This document shows positions 50,140-60,533 of a DNA stretch of 64,000 bases, piece after piece (position 1 is the first letter of the stretch; every line of letters starts with the position of its first letter). The notes beneath the pieces were generated by a model. It did no database searches, had not been told where the DNA came from, and saw only the letters and a list, made by a program, of their open reading frames with translations. This stretch comes from Deinococcus sp. AB2017081 (GTDB taxonomy: Bacteria; Deinococcota; Deinococci; Deinococcales; Deinococcaceae), in the NCBI RefSeq assembly GCF_034440735.1, contig NZ_CP140098.1, forward strand, positions 60,001 through 124,000, written 5' to 3'. The translations under genes were made by a program, and so were the position numbers.

Positions 50140-51896
50140 TACGTCACGCTGCTCTTGCCCAGGATGACGTTGCCTTGGACGCGGCTTTGAGCGGTCATGC
50201 CGTCGAAGCGGTTGATGATCCCCGTGATCGCCTCGCTGACCCCGGCCAGCATGCCGTCCGGTGTGGTGGCGTCGCCCGCCTTCCGCGTCCCGAGCTTCGC
50301 AATGGCCGCCTGCATGGCCCGCTCCTCCTCGGTCAGGTCGGCGTCCTGATCGTCCTGATCCGGGTCAGCGGGGCCGCCGGCCTGCTGGACGGCGTCCTCA
50401 AGAATCGCGCTGAACTCCCCGGCACTGATCTCCGGCAGATCCGGCTGATACCGCCAGCCTGCGCCGCTCATACCCAGACCGGCCGCCTGGAAGGCTGCAT
50501 CCTGTGCCAGGGGCGCGGCCGTCTCGTCCAGCGCCGCCTGCAGGGCCTCGTCGCTCCACGCGGTGATCAGGTAGTCGCCCCGGAAGGCGTAGACGAGTTT
50601 CAGACCGCCCAGCAGGTCTTCCAGCTGCTTCACGCCGCTGTCCAGCGCGGCCCCATCCATCCCGCCCGTGCCCGTCAGGCCACCGGGCAGCGATCTTGCC
50701 AGCGGGGAGCTGCTCAGTTCCAGCAGGGGCTTCAGGGAACCGCCCAGGCCGGCAATAGCAGCGTTCAGGCTCGCGGCGTACTCGGGCACATGCTTCTTCG
50801 CGGCGTCCAGATCACGCACGGACTGGTAGGTCACGCTGTGGGCCAGCCCGGCCTGTGGACTGGCGGTGTCGAGGCCGGCCCGGAAGCCGCCGGCCAGGGT
50901 GACCTGGGCGCACTCGTCTCCCAGGTACTGCCCGGCCCGCTCCAGATGGCTGGCGAGCTGCGAGTCGCTCAGGAAGCCCAGCGGCTCGAACAGATCCACG
51001 CGGCTGAGCCAGCGGGCCGCGTAGGCCCCGGATTCCGGCGCACACGCCCGCACCTGCGCGGCCTCAGCACTGGCGGGGATGATGTCCTGCACGTGGAAAT
51101 CGGTGCTGTGGGTCAGCAGGCGGTACAGCGGCTGATCCTTGCCCTGCGCGTTGGCCGCGTGCGCCGAGGCGGCCGTGAGACCGGTAGCGGTGGTGGTGAA
51201 CCCTGCCGCGTACTGGCCCAGCGTGTCGATGGCGTCCACGACCGGCGCGAACAGGCGCGGCAGCCCGGAGCGGCCCAGGTGCCCCCGGATGACCTTCGCG
51301 GTCGCCGAGAAGTTCAGATACAGCGACAGTTCCTGCGCCCCCACCGGACGCCGCGCCGCCGTGTACGCCGCCGAATCCAGCAGTCTGGGCGCGGCCTTGC
51401 CGCTCAGGCGGCCCAGGTAGGTCATCAGCAGGGATTTGTCGGTGGAGATGTAGACCAGCCCGCCCGCCATGCCCGCGTAGACCTGCCCCTGCCGCGCGAA
51501 GGTGTAGGCCCCCACCCGCGCACCGGGCCGGGCCTTCATGGTGCTGCCGAAGAACTCCGAGGACAGCTCGTCGACCCGCGACACGGCCAGCAGGTGGGGC
51601 GTGTAGGGCTGTCCGGGGCGGCCGACGGTGAACACGCCCACGGCGGCCTCCTGCCCGATGGAGCCCTTCAGGAGTTCCTGAACGCCGTCCAGGGTCTTCG
51701 TCATATCGTCGTCCGGCCCGACGGTGGCGTCCATGGTGCGGCCCAGCAGCCCGGCCATGCGGCCGATGGCCCCGGAGGCGTCGCGCGTCTCCAGGGTCAC
51801 CAGGGCCCCCGCCGGCAGCAGTTCAGTGAGCGTGGCAGCGCGGGCCGCCGGCAACAGGGTGGCCAGGCCCAGGGTGAGCAGCAGGGAACGTTTCAC
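50127..51896 (-). CDS. Large exported protein of unknown function
   Basis: The 589-residue protein starts with a signal peptide (LLLTLGLATLLPAARAATL). The mature part has repeated alpha/beta segments in the style of DUF3352-like proteins (LLPAGALVTLETRDASGAIGRM, TFARQGQVYAGMAGGLVYISTDKSLL), with a long Asp/Glu-rich loop near 520-540. The GTG start lies 6 bases after TAAGAT. I cannot name a function; it is likely periplasmic or surface-located. Confidence 0.75.
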   Translation of the reverse strand: MKRSLLLTLGLATLLPAARAATLTELLPAGALVTLETRDASGAIGRMAGLLGRTMDATVGPDDDMTKTLDGVQELLKGSIGQEAAVGVFTVGRPGQPYTPHLLAVSRVDELSSEFFGSTMKARPGARVGAYTFARQGQVYAGMAGGLVYISTDKSLLMTYLGRLSGKAAPRLLDSAAYTAARRPVGAQELSLYLNFSATAKVIRGHLGRSGLPRLFAPVVDAIDTLGQYAAGFTTTATGLTAASAHAANAQGKDQPLYRLLTHSTDFHVQDIIPASAEAAQVRACAPESGAYAARWLSRVDLFEPLGFLSDSQLASHLERAGQYLGDECAQVTLAGGFRAGLDTASPQAGLAHSVTYQSVRDLDAAKKHVPEYAASLNAAIAGLGGSLKPLLELSSSPLARSLPGGLTGTGGMDGAALDSGVKQLEDLLGGLKLVYAFRGDYLITAWSDEALQAALDETAAPLAQDAAFQAAGLGMSGAGWRYQPDLPEISAGEFSAILEDAVQQAGGPADPDQDDQDADLTEEERAMQAAIAKLGTRKAGDATTPDGMLAGVSEAITGIINRFDGMTAQSRVQGNVILGKSSVTYRWE

Positions 51897-51950
51897 CGTC
51901 TCATCTTAAGTGACAGGCATTACGTTCAGGGGCACAGATCTGCCGGGGGC

Positions 51951-52580
51951 TCATCCGGCAGGCAGCGCCACCTGGGCGGCCAGCAGCGCGTCCGGGGTGT
52001 CCACATCCAGCAGCAGCCCGGCCGGGACGGACACGGTGACGGCGTGGGCACGGTGCAGCGCGATCAGGCTGCGCGGCCCGTGATCCGCATCTGGTGTGGC
52101 CTTCACGGCGTCCAGCAGGTCGGCACGGAACACGTGCGGCGGGGCCCGCACCGCGCCGTCCCCATCGCCGTACACCGCCAGGACGACCGGCGCTCCGGAG
52201 TCGCGGAAGGCCCCGAGCAGCGCCCGGTGCACTCCGGCCGTGACCAGCGGCATGTCGGCCAGTGCGAAGTTCGCGCCCGCAAGTCCCGGAGGCAGGGCGT
52301 GCACGGCCGCCCGGAACGATGAGGCCAGCCCGCGCCCCGGCTCCGGATTCACCACGAACGCGAAGCCCAGTCCGGACAGCGCCGCCCGGATGCGGTCACC
52401 CACCTCTCCCGGTGGTACGACGGCCAGCAGGTGGTCATGGCCGGCATCTGCCAGCGCGCGGGCCGCGTAGGTACACAGCGGGCGGCCGTGCAGGTCGGCC
52501 AGCTGTTTGGGCTGTCCCATGCGGGTGCTCAGGCCGGCCGCGAGCAGCACGCCGGCCACGGGAAGGGAGGTGGAAGTCAC
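51951..52580 (-). CDS. MocA-like nucleotidyltransferase
   Basis: The 209-residue protein shows the MobA/MocA signature: VAGVLLAAGLSTRMGQPKQL near the N-terminus, then ALADMPLV and LLLDVDTPDALLAA. Such proteins transfer CMP or GMP to molybdopterin for molybdenum hydroxylases. CoxG-, MoxR- and VWA-type genes nearby suit a role in molybdenum enzyme maturation. The GTG start lies 6 bases after TACCAT on the minus strand. Confidence 0.85.
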   Translation of the reverse strand: MTSTSLPVAGVLLAAGLSTRMGQPKQLADLHGRPLCTYAARALADAGHDHLLAVVPPGEVGDRIRAALSGLGFAFVVNPEPGRGLASSFRAAVHALPPGLAGANFALADMPLVTAGVHRALLGAFRDSGAPVVLAVYGDGDGAVRAPPHVFRADLLDAVKATPDADHGPRSLIALHRAHAVTVSVPAGLLLDVDTPDALLAAQVALPAG

Positions 52581-52834
52581 GGCCGCATGGTAGGACGTCG
52601 GCCCGGATCCGCAGCGCTGCGCCGTCCGCTGCCAGCGCTGCCACGGGCACCCGGTCATCGCCGGAGACGCGCAGGCACGCCACGGTGCCGTCACGGAGGG
52701 AGCCGAGGTCAGCCAGGGGGCATGATCGACCCCGGTTCACCCTTCGGTGCCGTCCCGGATGGACGGCACGACCGCTGACACCGGGAGCCCGCCCAATCTT
52801 TCCCAAACCCCACCGGGCCTACAATGAAGGCGTC

Positions 52835-52867
52835 GTGAAATCCAGCGTTCCCGAGGTGACCGTATGA
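52835..52867 (+). CDS. Possible 10-residue leader ORF overlapping coxG
   Basis: After TACAAT (52820-52825) a GTG at 52835 opens a 10-codon frame (MKSSVPEVTV) whose TGA overlaps the ATG of the next gene (ATGA). It may couple translation of the CoxG gene. The frame is too short for sequence evidence; the promoter-like box and overlap are the only support. Confidence 0.3.
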   Translation: MKSSVPEVTV

Positions 52868-53328
52868 AACTGAATTACTCCGGCCAGGAGAAGGTGCAGG
52901 CCCCGCCTGCTGTCGTGTGGGCCTTCGTGCAGGATCCCGAGCGGGTGGCCCGTTGCCTGCCTGACGTGCAGGAAGTGGTCGTGCATGACCAGACGCACAT
53001 GGACGCGACCGTGCAGGTGGGTGTGGGCATGGTGCGCGGCAAATTCAAGTTCAAGATCGAGGTGCTGCCCGACGAGGCGGCCGGACGCGTGAACGTGAAG
53101 GTGCAGGGCGGCGGGCTGGGCAGCGTCGTGGACCTCACGGCCGGGGCGAACGTCGTGGACAACGGTGACGGCACGACCCTGCTGGACTGGGACGGCGAGG
53201 CGAGCATGCGCGGCCCGGTCGCCACGGTGGGCGGCCGGATGCTGGACGTCCAGGCGCAGAAGCTGATCTCGAAGACCTTCGAGAACATGAGCGCCAACAT
53301 CGGCGCGTCGTCCGGCACCCTGGCCTGA
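52864..53328 (+). CDS. coxG: CoxG-like SRPBCC family protein
   Basis: The 154-residue protein matches CoxG/SRPBCC: AVVWAFVQDPERVARCLPDVQEVV, DATVQVGVGMVRGKFKFKIEV, and a C-terminal QAQKLISKTFENMS helix. CoxG anchors or assembles carbon-monoxide dehydrogenase-type molybdenum enzymes to the membrane. A GAGGTG lies 5-10 bases before the ATG, and a 10-residue leader overlaps it. It may belong to the same accessory set as the MocA, MoxR and VWA genes; the structural subunits are not in the window. Confidence 0.88.
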   Translation: MKLNYSGQEKVQAPPAVVWAFVQDPERVARCLPDVQEVVVHDQTHMDATVQVGVGMVRGKFKFKIEVLPDEAAGRVNVKVQGGGLGSVVDLTAGANVVDNGDGTTLLDWDGEASMRGPVATVGGRMLDVQAQKLISKTFENMSANIGASSGTLA

Positions 53329-53357
53329 GCGTGACGGGCCGCCGGGCTCCCGTGGCG

Positions 53358-53984
53358 TCAGCGGCCGGGCAGGGCGTCCGGCTGCGCCGTCAGGGTGGGG
53401 ACGGCGGTCACCACGCCGTGCGGCGACACCGCCAGCACACGCCGCTCTGCGAGGCCCCACAGGGCCCGGTGTACGGCCATCTCGGCCACCGCTCCGCCCT
53501 GTGGCGCCAGGTCGTCGAGGAGTTGCGTGTAGCGCAGCGTGGTGGCCTCGCCGCCGGCCCAGGGGGTCGCGGCGGCCACGCGTGTCAGGACACGGCGTTC
53601 ATCCGGTGTCCCCGCGTGGGCCAGCAGCTCCGCACGGGCGCGAACCCGCTGCTGCTGCTCCTCGCGTTCGTGCCGGCGGCGGGCCAGCAGCGCGGCCACC
53701 TCGTCCGGGGGGGTCTGACCACGCCGGGCACGGGCGTCACTGATCAGGGCCTCCAGCCGCTGATCAGCGCGGGCCGCCGCACTGGCCCGCAGTTCCTGCA
53801 CCTGGGTGCCCAGCTCCTGCACGCGGGCGCTGTCCAGGGCGCGGCTGCCCAGGCGGCGCGCCGCGTCGCCCAGCCCCGCCACGCGGGCCGCGGGATCAGG
53901 CGTGGCCGGCTCGGGGTCGCGCAGCGCCCGACCGACGCGGATCAGGGTGCCAAGGGTACGGATCGTCTTGTTCTCGGGCGCCAT
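53358..53984 (-). CDS. Hypothetical alpha-helical protein
   Basis: The 208-residue protein is mostly helical with Arg/Glu-rich heptads (VQELGTQVQELRASAAARADQRLEALI), suggesting a coiled coil. No family recognised. The ATG at 53984 is preceded by CGGAGG. It is convergent with the CoxG gene, 29 bases from its stop. Confidence 0.6.
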   Translation of the reverse strand: MAPENKTIRTLGTLIRVGRALRDPEPATPDPAARVAGLGDAARRLGSRALDSARVQELGTQVQELRASAAARADQRLEALISDARARRGQTPPDEVAALLARRRHEREEQQQRVRARAELLAHAGTPDERRVLTRVAAATPWAGGEATTLRYTQLLDDLAPQGGAVAEMAVHRALWGLAERRVLAVSPHGVVTAVPTLTAQPDALPGR

Positions 53985-54094
53985 GCGGTGACCTCCGGGC
54001 AGAACGTGCCCTGCCGTCCTTATACCCGAAGCGGCCCTGCGGATGCATCCACCGGAAGTGAAGGGCACCGCGCGGCTGTCCTCATGTCCGTGGA

Positions 54095-54129
54095 CAGCGC
54101 CGCCCGGCCAGAGCAGCCGGGCGGCGCTG
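54095..54129 (-). terminator. Strong hairpin after the small membrane protein gene
   Basis: CAGCGCCGCCCGG and its exact complement form a 13-bp stem with a 9-base loop, 14 bases after the stop at 54144. No T tract. Confidence 0.65.
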
Positions 54130-54143
54130 CAGAACTCCGCCGA

Positions 54144-54470
54144 TCAGGCGGCGTGGGCGGCGGGCAGGGGAGCGGCCAGCTCCGGCTCCACCTGAACCGG
54201 GGCTGCCGCCACCGGAGCGTGGCGCACCGGCATCAGGGCGCCCAGCCCCAGACCGGCCATGCTGGCGGTCGCCACGACCATCCACATCATGTTGCTGGCA
54301 GTGGTGTCCAGCAGCACGCTGAGCACCATCAGGGCGGCCGACACGGCCATGTGGGCCAGGGCGGGGATCATCAGGTTGCCGCCCCGCACGTGGGCCGTGA
54401 AGAAGCTGCGACCGGCATGAAGGCCGGAGATCAACGCGATCAGCGTGCACAGAAGGACGGGGACGGTCAT
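54144..54470 (-). CDS. Small membrane protein
   Basis: The 108-residue protein has three hydrophobic helices (about 4-18, 37-54, 61-80) and an Ala/Pro-rich tail. No family recognised. The ATG is 6 bases after TACGCT on the minus strand (54482-54477), so it is probably leaderless. Confidence 0.6.
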   Translation of the reverse strand: MTVPVLLCTLIALISGLHAGRSFFTAHVRGGNLMIPALAHMAVSAALMVLSVLLDTTASNMMWMVVATASMAGLGLGALMPVRHAPVAAAPVQVEPELAAPLPAAHAA

Positions 54471-54691
54471 GGGCGCAGCGTACGCGGCGGGGTCTCACGC
54501 GAGCCTCACAGCGGGGCAGACCCGGCGGACATGAAGAGACGGCCGTCCATGGCCCCGATCACCACACGCATGCCCGCCAGGAGGGCCAGAATGATGGTTT
54601 GTAAGACAACGTCCAGCCGGTGGTTCCAGCCGGGATACTGGGGGCGTATGTTCCCCCACCTGCCCACCACACCACGGCACCGGGCAACGCC

Positions 54692-55587
<896 letters not shown>

Positions 55588-55591
<4 letters not shown>

Positions 55592-56850
55592 CCGCCCCGG
55601 ACGGGCTCAGCGCCGATCTGGCCGCCCGCGTCACGGCGTTCGTCGCGCGGCTACGGGTGCGGCACGGCTTCCTGCTGGGCCCGGGCGAGGCCGGCGACGC
55701 GCTGCGGGCGCTGGGCGCGGTGAACGTCCTGCGCAGACGGGAGGTGCGCGACGCCCTGCGCTGCGTGCTGACCGCCAGCCCCGAACAGCGCCGGCTCTTC
55801 GATCAGGAATTCAACGCCTTCTTCCGCCGTGACGGCGAACCGCCGCCCCCCACCCTGCCACCCGTGGTGCCACAGACCGAGGCCCCCGGCGTCGAGCAGG
55901 AGGAGCAGCCGCCCCTGCCGAAACAGGCGGACGAGGGCCGCGAGGAGCAGAAGAAGCCCGCCCCCACGCCCCAGGACAGCGGCGACGGCGAGGACGGCGA
56001 CGACGCCGACATGGCGCAGGCCCAGCCGCTCGGGGAATCGGACGATGCCGACGACGACCCGGACGAGCCGGCCCAGACCATCCGCACGAAGCTCAGTCCG
56101 AATGCGTCGGGGGGCGGGGAATTCGACGCCGCCGAGGGTGACCTGCCGGAGCTGCTGCGGGCGGCGTCGGCCCTGGTGCGGGCGGTGGAGCTGGGCCGCT
56201 CGCGCCGCGTGAAGCCCATGCCACGCGGCCACAAACTGGATGCCCGGCGCACCCTGCGCGCCGCCGCCCGTACCGCTGGCGATCCCACCGAGCTGAAGTG
56301 GCTGGGCCGCCCACGCCGCGCCCCGCGCTTCCTGCTGGTGCTCGACGGCAGCCGCAGCATGGGCCGGGACGCCACGCTGCTGCTGCGCTTTGCCCACGCC
56401 CTGCACCTGCGGTCGCGCCGGGTCGAGGTCTATGCCTTCTCCACCGGCCTGACCCGCCTGACCCCGCTGCTGCGCGGCGCTCCCCCCGGCAAGACCCTGC
56501 ACCTCCCGGATCTGGGCGAGGCCTGGGGGGGTGGCACCCGCATCGGCGCGAATCTCCTGAAACTGGCCCGCCAGGAGCGCGAGCACGTGAACCGTGACAC
56601 GCTGGTGTTCATCCTCAGCGATGGACTGGACACCGGGGCGACCGAGGACATGGAACGCGCCATGCGCGAACTGCACCACCGCGCCGCCCGCGTGGTGTGG
56701 CTCTCGCCCCTGGCCGCCACCCCGAACTACCAGCCGGTGCAGCGGGCCGTGAAGGCCGCCCTGCCGTATCTGGACGCCCTGCTGCCCGCCGGCGGCATGG
56801 ACGACCTGCACGCGCTGGCCGGACGGCTGAAGCGGGGCGGAGCGCTGTAG
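55588..56850 (+). CDS. VWA domain protein (CoxE-like)
   Basis: The 420-residue protein has an N-terminal helical region, an acidic Glu/Asp/Pro/Gln-rich linker (about 85-170), and a VWA domain with a complete MIDAS: D253-GSRS, then a later conserved Thr and the SDGLDTG segment. VWA proteins pair with MoxR ATPases to insert metals or assemble complexes; CoxE is the CO-dehydrogenase member. Its GTG overlaps the MoxR gene stop, so both are made together. Confidence 0.88.
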
Positions 56851-56856
56851 GGCGAC

Positions 56857-57552
56857 TCAGCGCATGTGAAGGTGGGGACGGCGGTTGAGCCAGTGCAGGG
56901 TGCGCGGCTGACCGTCGGCCGCCAGTTCCACCAGGGCACTCCCCGTGTTGTCCAGCCGGAAGATCGGGCCGTGACTGTCGGTGGGAGACAGCTTCAACAG
57001 TTCTGCCAGCAGGAACTGCGCGAAATCATGGTGAGTGACGAGGGCTACCACGGCTGCGTCGTCTGCCCCATCCAAAAGCCGGGCGACAACACGCTCAGCC
57101 CGTCGGGCGAACTGCACCACGTCCCACGGTTCACAGCCGCCGTTCCAGGGCTGCCCGCTCAGCTCTGCCGGCCAGACCAGGGCGGGGCAGTCGGAGAGCA
57201 GCGAGGCATGGTCTCGCCCCACCACCGGTGCGAACCCGCCAGCGGGGCCAGTGCTCAGGCCCCCGCACTCGCAGGCGTCCGCAAAGCCGTAGACGGGCAG
57301 ACCGAGCGTCCGTGCCAGCGGAGCGGCAGTCTGGACGGCTCGGGTCATCAGGCTGCTGTACAGGTGGGTGATTCCCCTGCATACGCTGTCTGTCGCAGCC
57401 CAGTCCGCGAACCGTGCCGCCTGCTCGTGACCGAGCGACGTCAGGGGCGGATCGGGAAGACGATGACGGGCAAAATCCGGCAATCCCTCCAGCGGGTTGT
57501 TGCTCGACTGGGCGTGACGGATCAGCAGGACGCGCACGGGGCAGGCTAACAT
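56857..57552 (-). CDS. Histidine phosphatase family protein
   Basis: The 231-residue protein has the PGAM-type start VRVLLIRHAQSSNNP with catalytic His in RHA, a SSLMTRAVQTAAPLA segment with the second Arg, ALVTHHDF with the second His, and DNTGSALVEL near the end. Substrates of this family range from phosphosugars to proteins. I chose the ATG at 57552. It converges with the VWA gene, 6 bases apart. Confidence 0.87.
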   Translation of the reverse strand: MLACPVRVLLIRHAQSSNNPLEGLPDFARHRLPDPPLTSLGHEQAARFADWAATDSVCRGITHLYSSLMTRAVQTAAPLARTLGLPVYGFADACECGGLSTGPAGGFAPVVGRDHASLLSDCPALVWPAELSGQPWNGGCEPWDVVQFARRAERVVARLLDGADDAAVVALVTHHDFAQFLLAELLKLSPTDSHGPIFRLDNTGSALVELAADGQPRTLHWLNRRPHLHMR

Positions 57553-57589
57553 CGTGCCCGTTGCCGCTGCTCGAGAGTTGAGCCTGCCC

Positions 57590-58462
57590 CTACAAGTCCC
57601 TCCGGCTGAACCGCCACATCGCCGTACCCACGGCCAGCACCAGCAGCGCGGCGGCCCACACGACCAGCCCGGCAGGAATGGGCGTGCTGGATGTGAAGGG
57701 ATTCGCGCCCCGCGACAGGTCACCGACCTGCAACATGAATTCGGGTTGCAGGTGGTAGCTGGCCCCCAGCCACAGGGCGTTGCTGGGCATCAGGGCGTTG
57801 GCGACCCGGCCCAGCGTGACCAGCGTGGGGGTGTCGGCCAGCCGGCCGATGGCGCTGAGGATGCCGCCCGTGAAGCCCACGCCGTACAGCACGAACACGC
57901 CGATGCCGTTGGCGAGGGTGGTGAACAGCGTGCTGCCCAGCACGGTCAGGGCGGTGAGCATCAGCACGGCCAGCAGAATCAGGGCCAGCGCCAGCCCCGG
58001 CGCGGGCGGCAGGTAGCCGGTGATGGCGTACACGCCGCCCAGCAGCGCGGTGCCCAGCAGCGCCACGTACACGACATTCACCGCGCCGAAGCCCAGGAAG
58101 CGCCCCAGCACGACCTGGGCGCGGCTGACCGGCCGGGCGATCACGCTCTGCATGACGCCGTTCTCGATGTCCGCACTGACCGCGCCGACGGTCGAGAGCA
58201 CGGCCATCAGCGAGCCCAGGAAGTACACGAGGTACATGCCGAACAGCGCCGACGAGATCACGGGGATGTTGCCGGCCCCGGTGGCGCTGCGACCGTCAAG
58301 GCCCGCGTCGATGGCCCGCTGGTCGAGGGTCTGTTCCAGCCGCAGCACACCGTACAGGAAAAAGCCGATGAACAGCACGCTCAGGACGACCAGCACAGTC
58401 ACGAGGCGCTTGCGGAAGGCCTCGCGCAGGGAGAGTTCCGCGATCAGCAGGGCGTTACGCAT
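57590..58462 (-). CDS. ABC-2 type transporter permease
   Basis: The 290-residue membrane protein has about six helices with the ABC-2 pattern (FRKRLVTVLVVLSVLFIGFFLYG, SALFGMYLVYFLGSLMAVLSTVGAVSADIENGVMQSVIARPVSR). It would form the channel of an exporter with the ATPase upstream, whose 3' end it overlaps by 8 bases. The substrate is not known. Confidence 0.88.
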   Translation of the reverse strand: MRNALLIAELSLREAFRKRLVTVLVVLSVLFIGFFLYGVLRLEQTLDQRAIDAGLDGRSATGAGNIPVISSALFGMYLVYFLGSLMAVLSTVGAVSADIENGVMQSVIARPVSRAQVVLGRFLGFGAVNVVYVALLGTALLGGVYAITGYLPPAPGLALALILLAVLMLTALTVLGSTLFTTLANGIGVFVLYGVGFTGGILSAIGRLADTPTLVTLGRVANALMPSNALWLGASYHLQPEFMLQVGDLSRGANPFTSSTPIPAGLVVWAAALLVLAVGTAMWRFSRRDL

Positions 58463-59420
58463 GGGCGACCTCCGGAGCGTAGGACGCCTCGGGCGTGTCC
58501 TCGATCAGCTCCAGGAACAAGGTCTCCAGATCGGGGCGGCGGGGCGTCAGGGCGTACAGGTGTGCCCCGCTGTCCAGCACGGCCCGTGCGACCTGCGGGA
58601 TCGCGTCCTCGTGCTGGAGCCACAGCTCCACGCTGGCGCGGCCGGGCGTGTTCGTGTCGGTGTGGCGCAGTTCGCCGTACCGGGCCAGGGTGTCGAGCAG
58701 GCCGGGCGGCAGGGTATCGACCCGCACGTCCAGCGGCAGCACCCCGCCCATCAGCTCGCGCATGCTGCCCTGCTGGAGCACCCGCCCCTGCTTGACGAAG
58801 GCCACCCGGTCGCAGACCTGTTCGACCTCGCTCAGCAGGTGGGAATTGAGGAACACCGCCACGCCCTGGCCGCGCAGCCGCTCGATGATCTCCCGCACCT
58901 CGACCCGCCCGATGGGATCGAGGGCACTGGTCGGTTCGTCCAGAAAGACCAGCTGCGGCCGCGCCAGGATCGCCCCGGCCAGCCCCGCCCGCTGGAGCAT
59001 GCCCTTGGAATACCCGCCCAGCGCCTCGTGGCCGCGCCCGCCCAGGCCCACGACCTCCAGCACCTCGGGAATGCGGGTGCGCAGGTCGTCCGCCGTCATG
59101 CCGGCCAGCCGGCCGTGGAAGCGCAGGAACTCGTGCCCGGTCATCCACGTCTGGAAGCGGAACTGCTCGGGCAGGAACCCCAGCCGCGCCCGCACGGCCG
59201 GATCGGCGGGCGAACCGCCCAGCACCCGCACGCTGCCGCCGCTGGGCAGCACCAGCCCCAGCAGCATCTTGACGGTGGTGCTCTTGCCCGCGCCGTTCGG
59301 CCCCAGGAAGCCGAAGACCTCGCCGGGCTGCACGCTCAGGGTCAGGCCGTCCACGACCGCGCGGCCCCGGTAGACCTTGCTCAGGCCCTGCGTCTCGATG
59401 GCGGGGGTGGGGGCAGTCAT
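58455..59420 (-). CDS. ABC transporter ATP-binding protein
   Basis: The 321-residue protein has Walker A GPNGAGKST (40-48), a YSKGMLQRAGLA signature variant, Walker B QLVFLDEPTSALD, and the His switch in LNSHLLSE. It pairs with the permease downstream in an ABC-2 exporter, of the kind used for drugs, lipids or antibiotics. The ATG lies 6 bases after TATGCT on the minus strand. The order (ATPase first, 8-base overlap) shows an operon. Confidence 0.92.
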   Translation of the reverse strand: MTAPTPAIETQGLSKVYRGRAVVDGLTLSVQPGEVFGFLGPNGAGKSTTVKMLLGLVLPSGGSVRVLGGSPADPAVRARLGFLPEQFRFQTWMTGHEFLRFHGRLAGMTADDLRTRIPEVLEVVGLGGRGHEALGGYSKGMLQRAGLAGAILARPQLVFLDEPTSALDPIGRVEVREIIERLRGQGVAVFLNSHLLSEVEQVCDRVAFVKQGRVLQQGSMRELMGGVLPLDVRVDTLPPGLLDTLARYGELRHTDTNTPGRASVELWLQHEDAIPQVARAVLDSGAHLYALTPRRPDLETLFLELIEDTPEASYAPEVAHA

Positions 59421-59533
59421 CCGGGCAGCATAGACGCGCGGGCCTGGGGGGGCGTGGGCCGAAAGTTGCAATGTCCGTGGACTGTGGGCACTGGGCTCCA
59501 CGCAACAACGGCCTCAGCCCAGCGCCCATCACC

Positions 59534-60481
59534 TCACACCGGGTTCAGGATCTCCTCGATCCGCTGCACCACGCCCGCATCGAGCTTCACGCCCGCCGCC
59601 TTCACGGTGTCCGCGATCTGCTGCGGCTTCGTGGCCCCGGTGATGACGCTGCTCACACCCCGGTGGCGCAGCAGCCACGCCACGGCGAGCTGGGCACGGG
59701 TGATCCCCAGGTCGTCCGCGATGGGCCTGAGGTCGCGCACCTTCTGGATGTTCTCGTCGGTCAGGAAGTCCCGCGCGAAGCTCTCGTTCTCGCTCAGGCG
59801 GGCGCCCTCGGGCTTGCCGGCGTCGTACTTGCCGGTCAGCAGGCCCATCGCCAGGGGGCTCCACACGACCAGACCCACGCCGGCCCGCTCGGTATACGGC
59901 AGGATGTCCTTCTCGACGCGGTCGCGGTGGATCATGGAGTACTCGGGCTGCTCGGTCACGGGGCCGTGCAGGCCACGGGCACGGGCGAATTCCACGGCCT
60001 CGGCAATGCGGGCGGCGGGCCACATGCTGGTGCCCCAGTACAGCGCCTGACCGTTCCGGATCACCTGATCGAAGGCCATGACGATCTCGTCCATGGGCAC
60101 GGTCTCGTCGTAGCGGTGCGCGAAGTAGATGTCCAGATAATCGGTGCCCAGCCGCTTCAGGGACTTCCCGACGCTCTCCAGGATGTGCTTGCGGCTCAGG
60201 CCCTGGTCGTTCACGTCGTCGCTCATGGGCCAGTACACCTTGCTGGAGATCACCAGCGTGTGCCGGGGCAGTTCACGCAGCGCCGCGCCCATCAGTTCCT
60301 CGCTGCGGCCCCGGGCGTACACGTCGGCCTGATCGAAGAAGTTCACGCCCTGGTCGTAGGCGGTGGTCACGATCTCGCGCACCATGGCGTCATCGTTCAC
60401 GCTCTGCCCGAAGGTGACCCAGCCGCCCAGGGCGACCTCGCTGACCTTGAGCCCGCTCCTGCCCAGATTCCGGAATTCCAT
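59534..60481 (-). CDS. Aldo/keto reductase
   Basis: The 315-residue TIM-barrel NADPH oxidoreductase resembles YghZ/KCNAB-type enzymes: VSEVALGGWVTFG, NFFDQADVYARGRSEE with the active Asp and Tyr, a Lys in VISSKVYWP, and a His in YFAHRYDETV. It would reduce aldehydes such as methylglyoxal. The ATG lies 7 bases after TACAGT on the minus strand. A single gene between the ABC pair and the DUF429 gene. Confidence 0.9.
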   Translation of the reverse strand: MEFRNLGRSGLKVSEVALGGWVTFGQSVNDDAMVREIVTTAYDQGVNFFDQADVYARGRSEELMGAALRELPRHTLVISSKVYWPMSDDVNDQGLSRKHILESVGKSLKRLGTDYLDIYFAHRYDETVPMDEIVMAFDQVIRNGQALYWGTSMWPAARIAEAVEFARARGLHGPVTEQPEYSMIHRDRVEKDILPYTERAGVGLVVWSPLAMGLLTGKYDAGKPEGARLSENESFARDFLTDENIQKVRDLRPIADDLGITRAQLAVAWLLRHRGVSSVITGATKPQQIADTVKAAGVKLDAGVVQRIEEILNPV

Positions 60482-60533
60482 GCTGGGCACTGTACCCCTC
60501 CACGCCGCTGAGGGCCGTCACGTTCAGGAGTGC

